From positions 1 through 5,253 of the forward strand of contig JAQVEM010000093.1 of NCBI GenBank assembly GCA_028697935.1: 5,253 bases of DNA, given 5' to 3'. The DNA comes from Actinomycetota bacterium. GTDB lineage: Bacteria; Actinomycetota; Humimicrobiia; Humimicrobiales; Humimicrobiaceae. Every line of letters begins with the position of its first letter. Position 1 is the first letter of the stretch. The notes beneath the pieces are model-generated. The model worked only from the letters and a program-made list of their open reading frames with translations, had not been told where the DNA came from and made no database searches. The translations under genes and the position numbers were made by a program. Below are positions 5,040 through 5,253 of this stretch, piece by piece.

Positions 5040-5253
5040 ATGTGTAATAACAATAAGGCAACAAACATAAAAGGTACATTTATAGGGTTTATAATTGGGT
5101 TTATAACAGGTGGGACTATTGCATTATTACTGACTGCTAAAACAGGTGAAGAATTAAGAAGTGATATAAAAAAGATAGCAAAAGAAGTAGTTGATAAAGT
5201 TGAAGAGAAGACACGTAATGTAAAGGATCTGACAAAAGAGAAATATGATAGCA
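5040..5253 (+). CDS. YtxH-like small membrane protein, N-terminal part (partial at window edge)
   Basis: 71 codons are visible. A short polar start (MCNNNKATNIK) leads into one membrane segment at about 13-33 with a regular glycine zipper: Gly at 12, 16, 20 and 24. This is followed by LLLTAKTGEELRSDIKK at 30-46, which matches the YtxH hallmark 'LL-AP-K-SGKE-R-DI', with the usual Pro replaced by Ala/Thr context. From residue 39 on it is a charged, Lys/Glu-rich helix likely to form a coiled coil, and it continues past the right edge. YtxH proteins are common in Firmicutes and often tied to general stress; their molecular role is not established. It has its own promoter and is divergent from the hydrolase gene. 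A 12-nt imperfect tandem repeat at 5085-5108 encodes GFII and GFIT within the zipper. Confidence 0.75.
   Translation, partial: MCNNNKATNIKGTFIGFIIGFITGGTIALLLTAKTGEELRSDIKKIAKEVVDKVEEKTRNVKDLTKEKYDS

Overview
The window comes from a low-GC bacterium. The coding style suggests Firmicutes/Bacillota: AT-rich spacers, strong AAGGAGGT-type ribosome binding sites, a TTG start and a YtxH-family protein. The left-edge gene looks like apolipoprotein N-acyltransferase (lnt), an enzyme classically linked to bacteria with an outer membrane. Together these would fit a diderm Firmicute such as a member of Halanaerobiales, but that placement is inference and no marker gene in the window settles it.

Layout. 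(1) Positions 1-214, minus strand: the N-terminal 71 codons of lnt, running off the left edge. (2) Positions 215-719: a long, very AT-rich divergent spacer. It holds a candidate lnt promoter, a cluster of three ATCTAAT/ATTAGAT heptamers in the lnt leader, and an extended -10 promoter with a strong ribosome binding site for the rightward operon. (3) Positions 720-3470, plus strand: a complete three-gene ABC importer operon. It encodes a substrate-binding lipoprotein of the ABC_sub_bind (DUF534/TrpX-like) family, a BPD_transp_2-type permease and an ATPase. A 12-bp-stem hairpin lies between the first two genes, and the last two abut exactly. (4) Positions 3471-3709: a convergent spacer with short AT-rich palindromes and no clear terminator. 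(5) Positions 3710-4846, minus strand: an alpha/beta hydrolase with an intact Ser-Asp-His triad, an Asn/Asp-rich low-complexity insertion and a 12-bp tandem duplication. A possible frameshift may have cut off its C-terminal tail. (6) Positions 4847-5039: a second divergent spacer with a good promoter for the rightward gene. (7) Positions 5040-5253, plus strand: the start of a YtxH-like small membrane protein with a regular glycine zipper, running off the right edge.

How they work together. The three ABC genes form one importer: a lipid-anchored receptor, a membrane channel and a cytoplasmic motor. The closest characterised relatives take up aromatic amino acids, but the substrate here cannot be fixed from sequence. 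The divergent lnt would encode the enzyme that finishes maturation of lipoproteins, including the receptor next door; whether the pairing is more than chance is unknown. The hydrolase and YtxH-like genes share a divergent spacer but have no evident link to the importer.

I see no rRNA, tRNA, CRISPR array, insertion sequence, toxin-antitoxin pair or phage gene. Nothing here amounts to a clearly new multigene system. The points most worth following are the intercistronic hairpin, the possible hydrolase frameshift and the repeat expansions inside the hydrolase.
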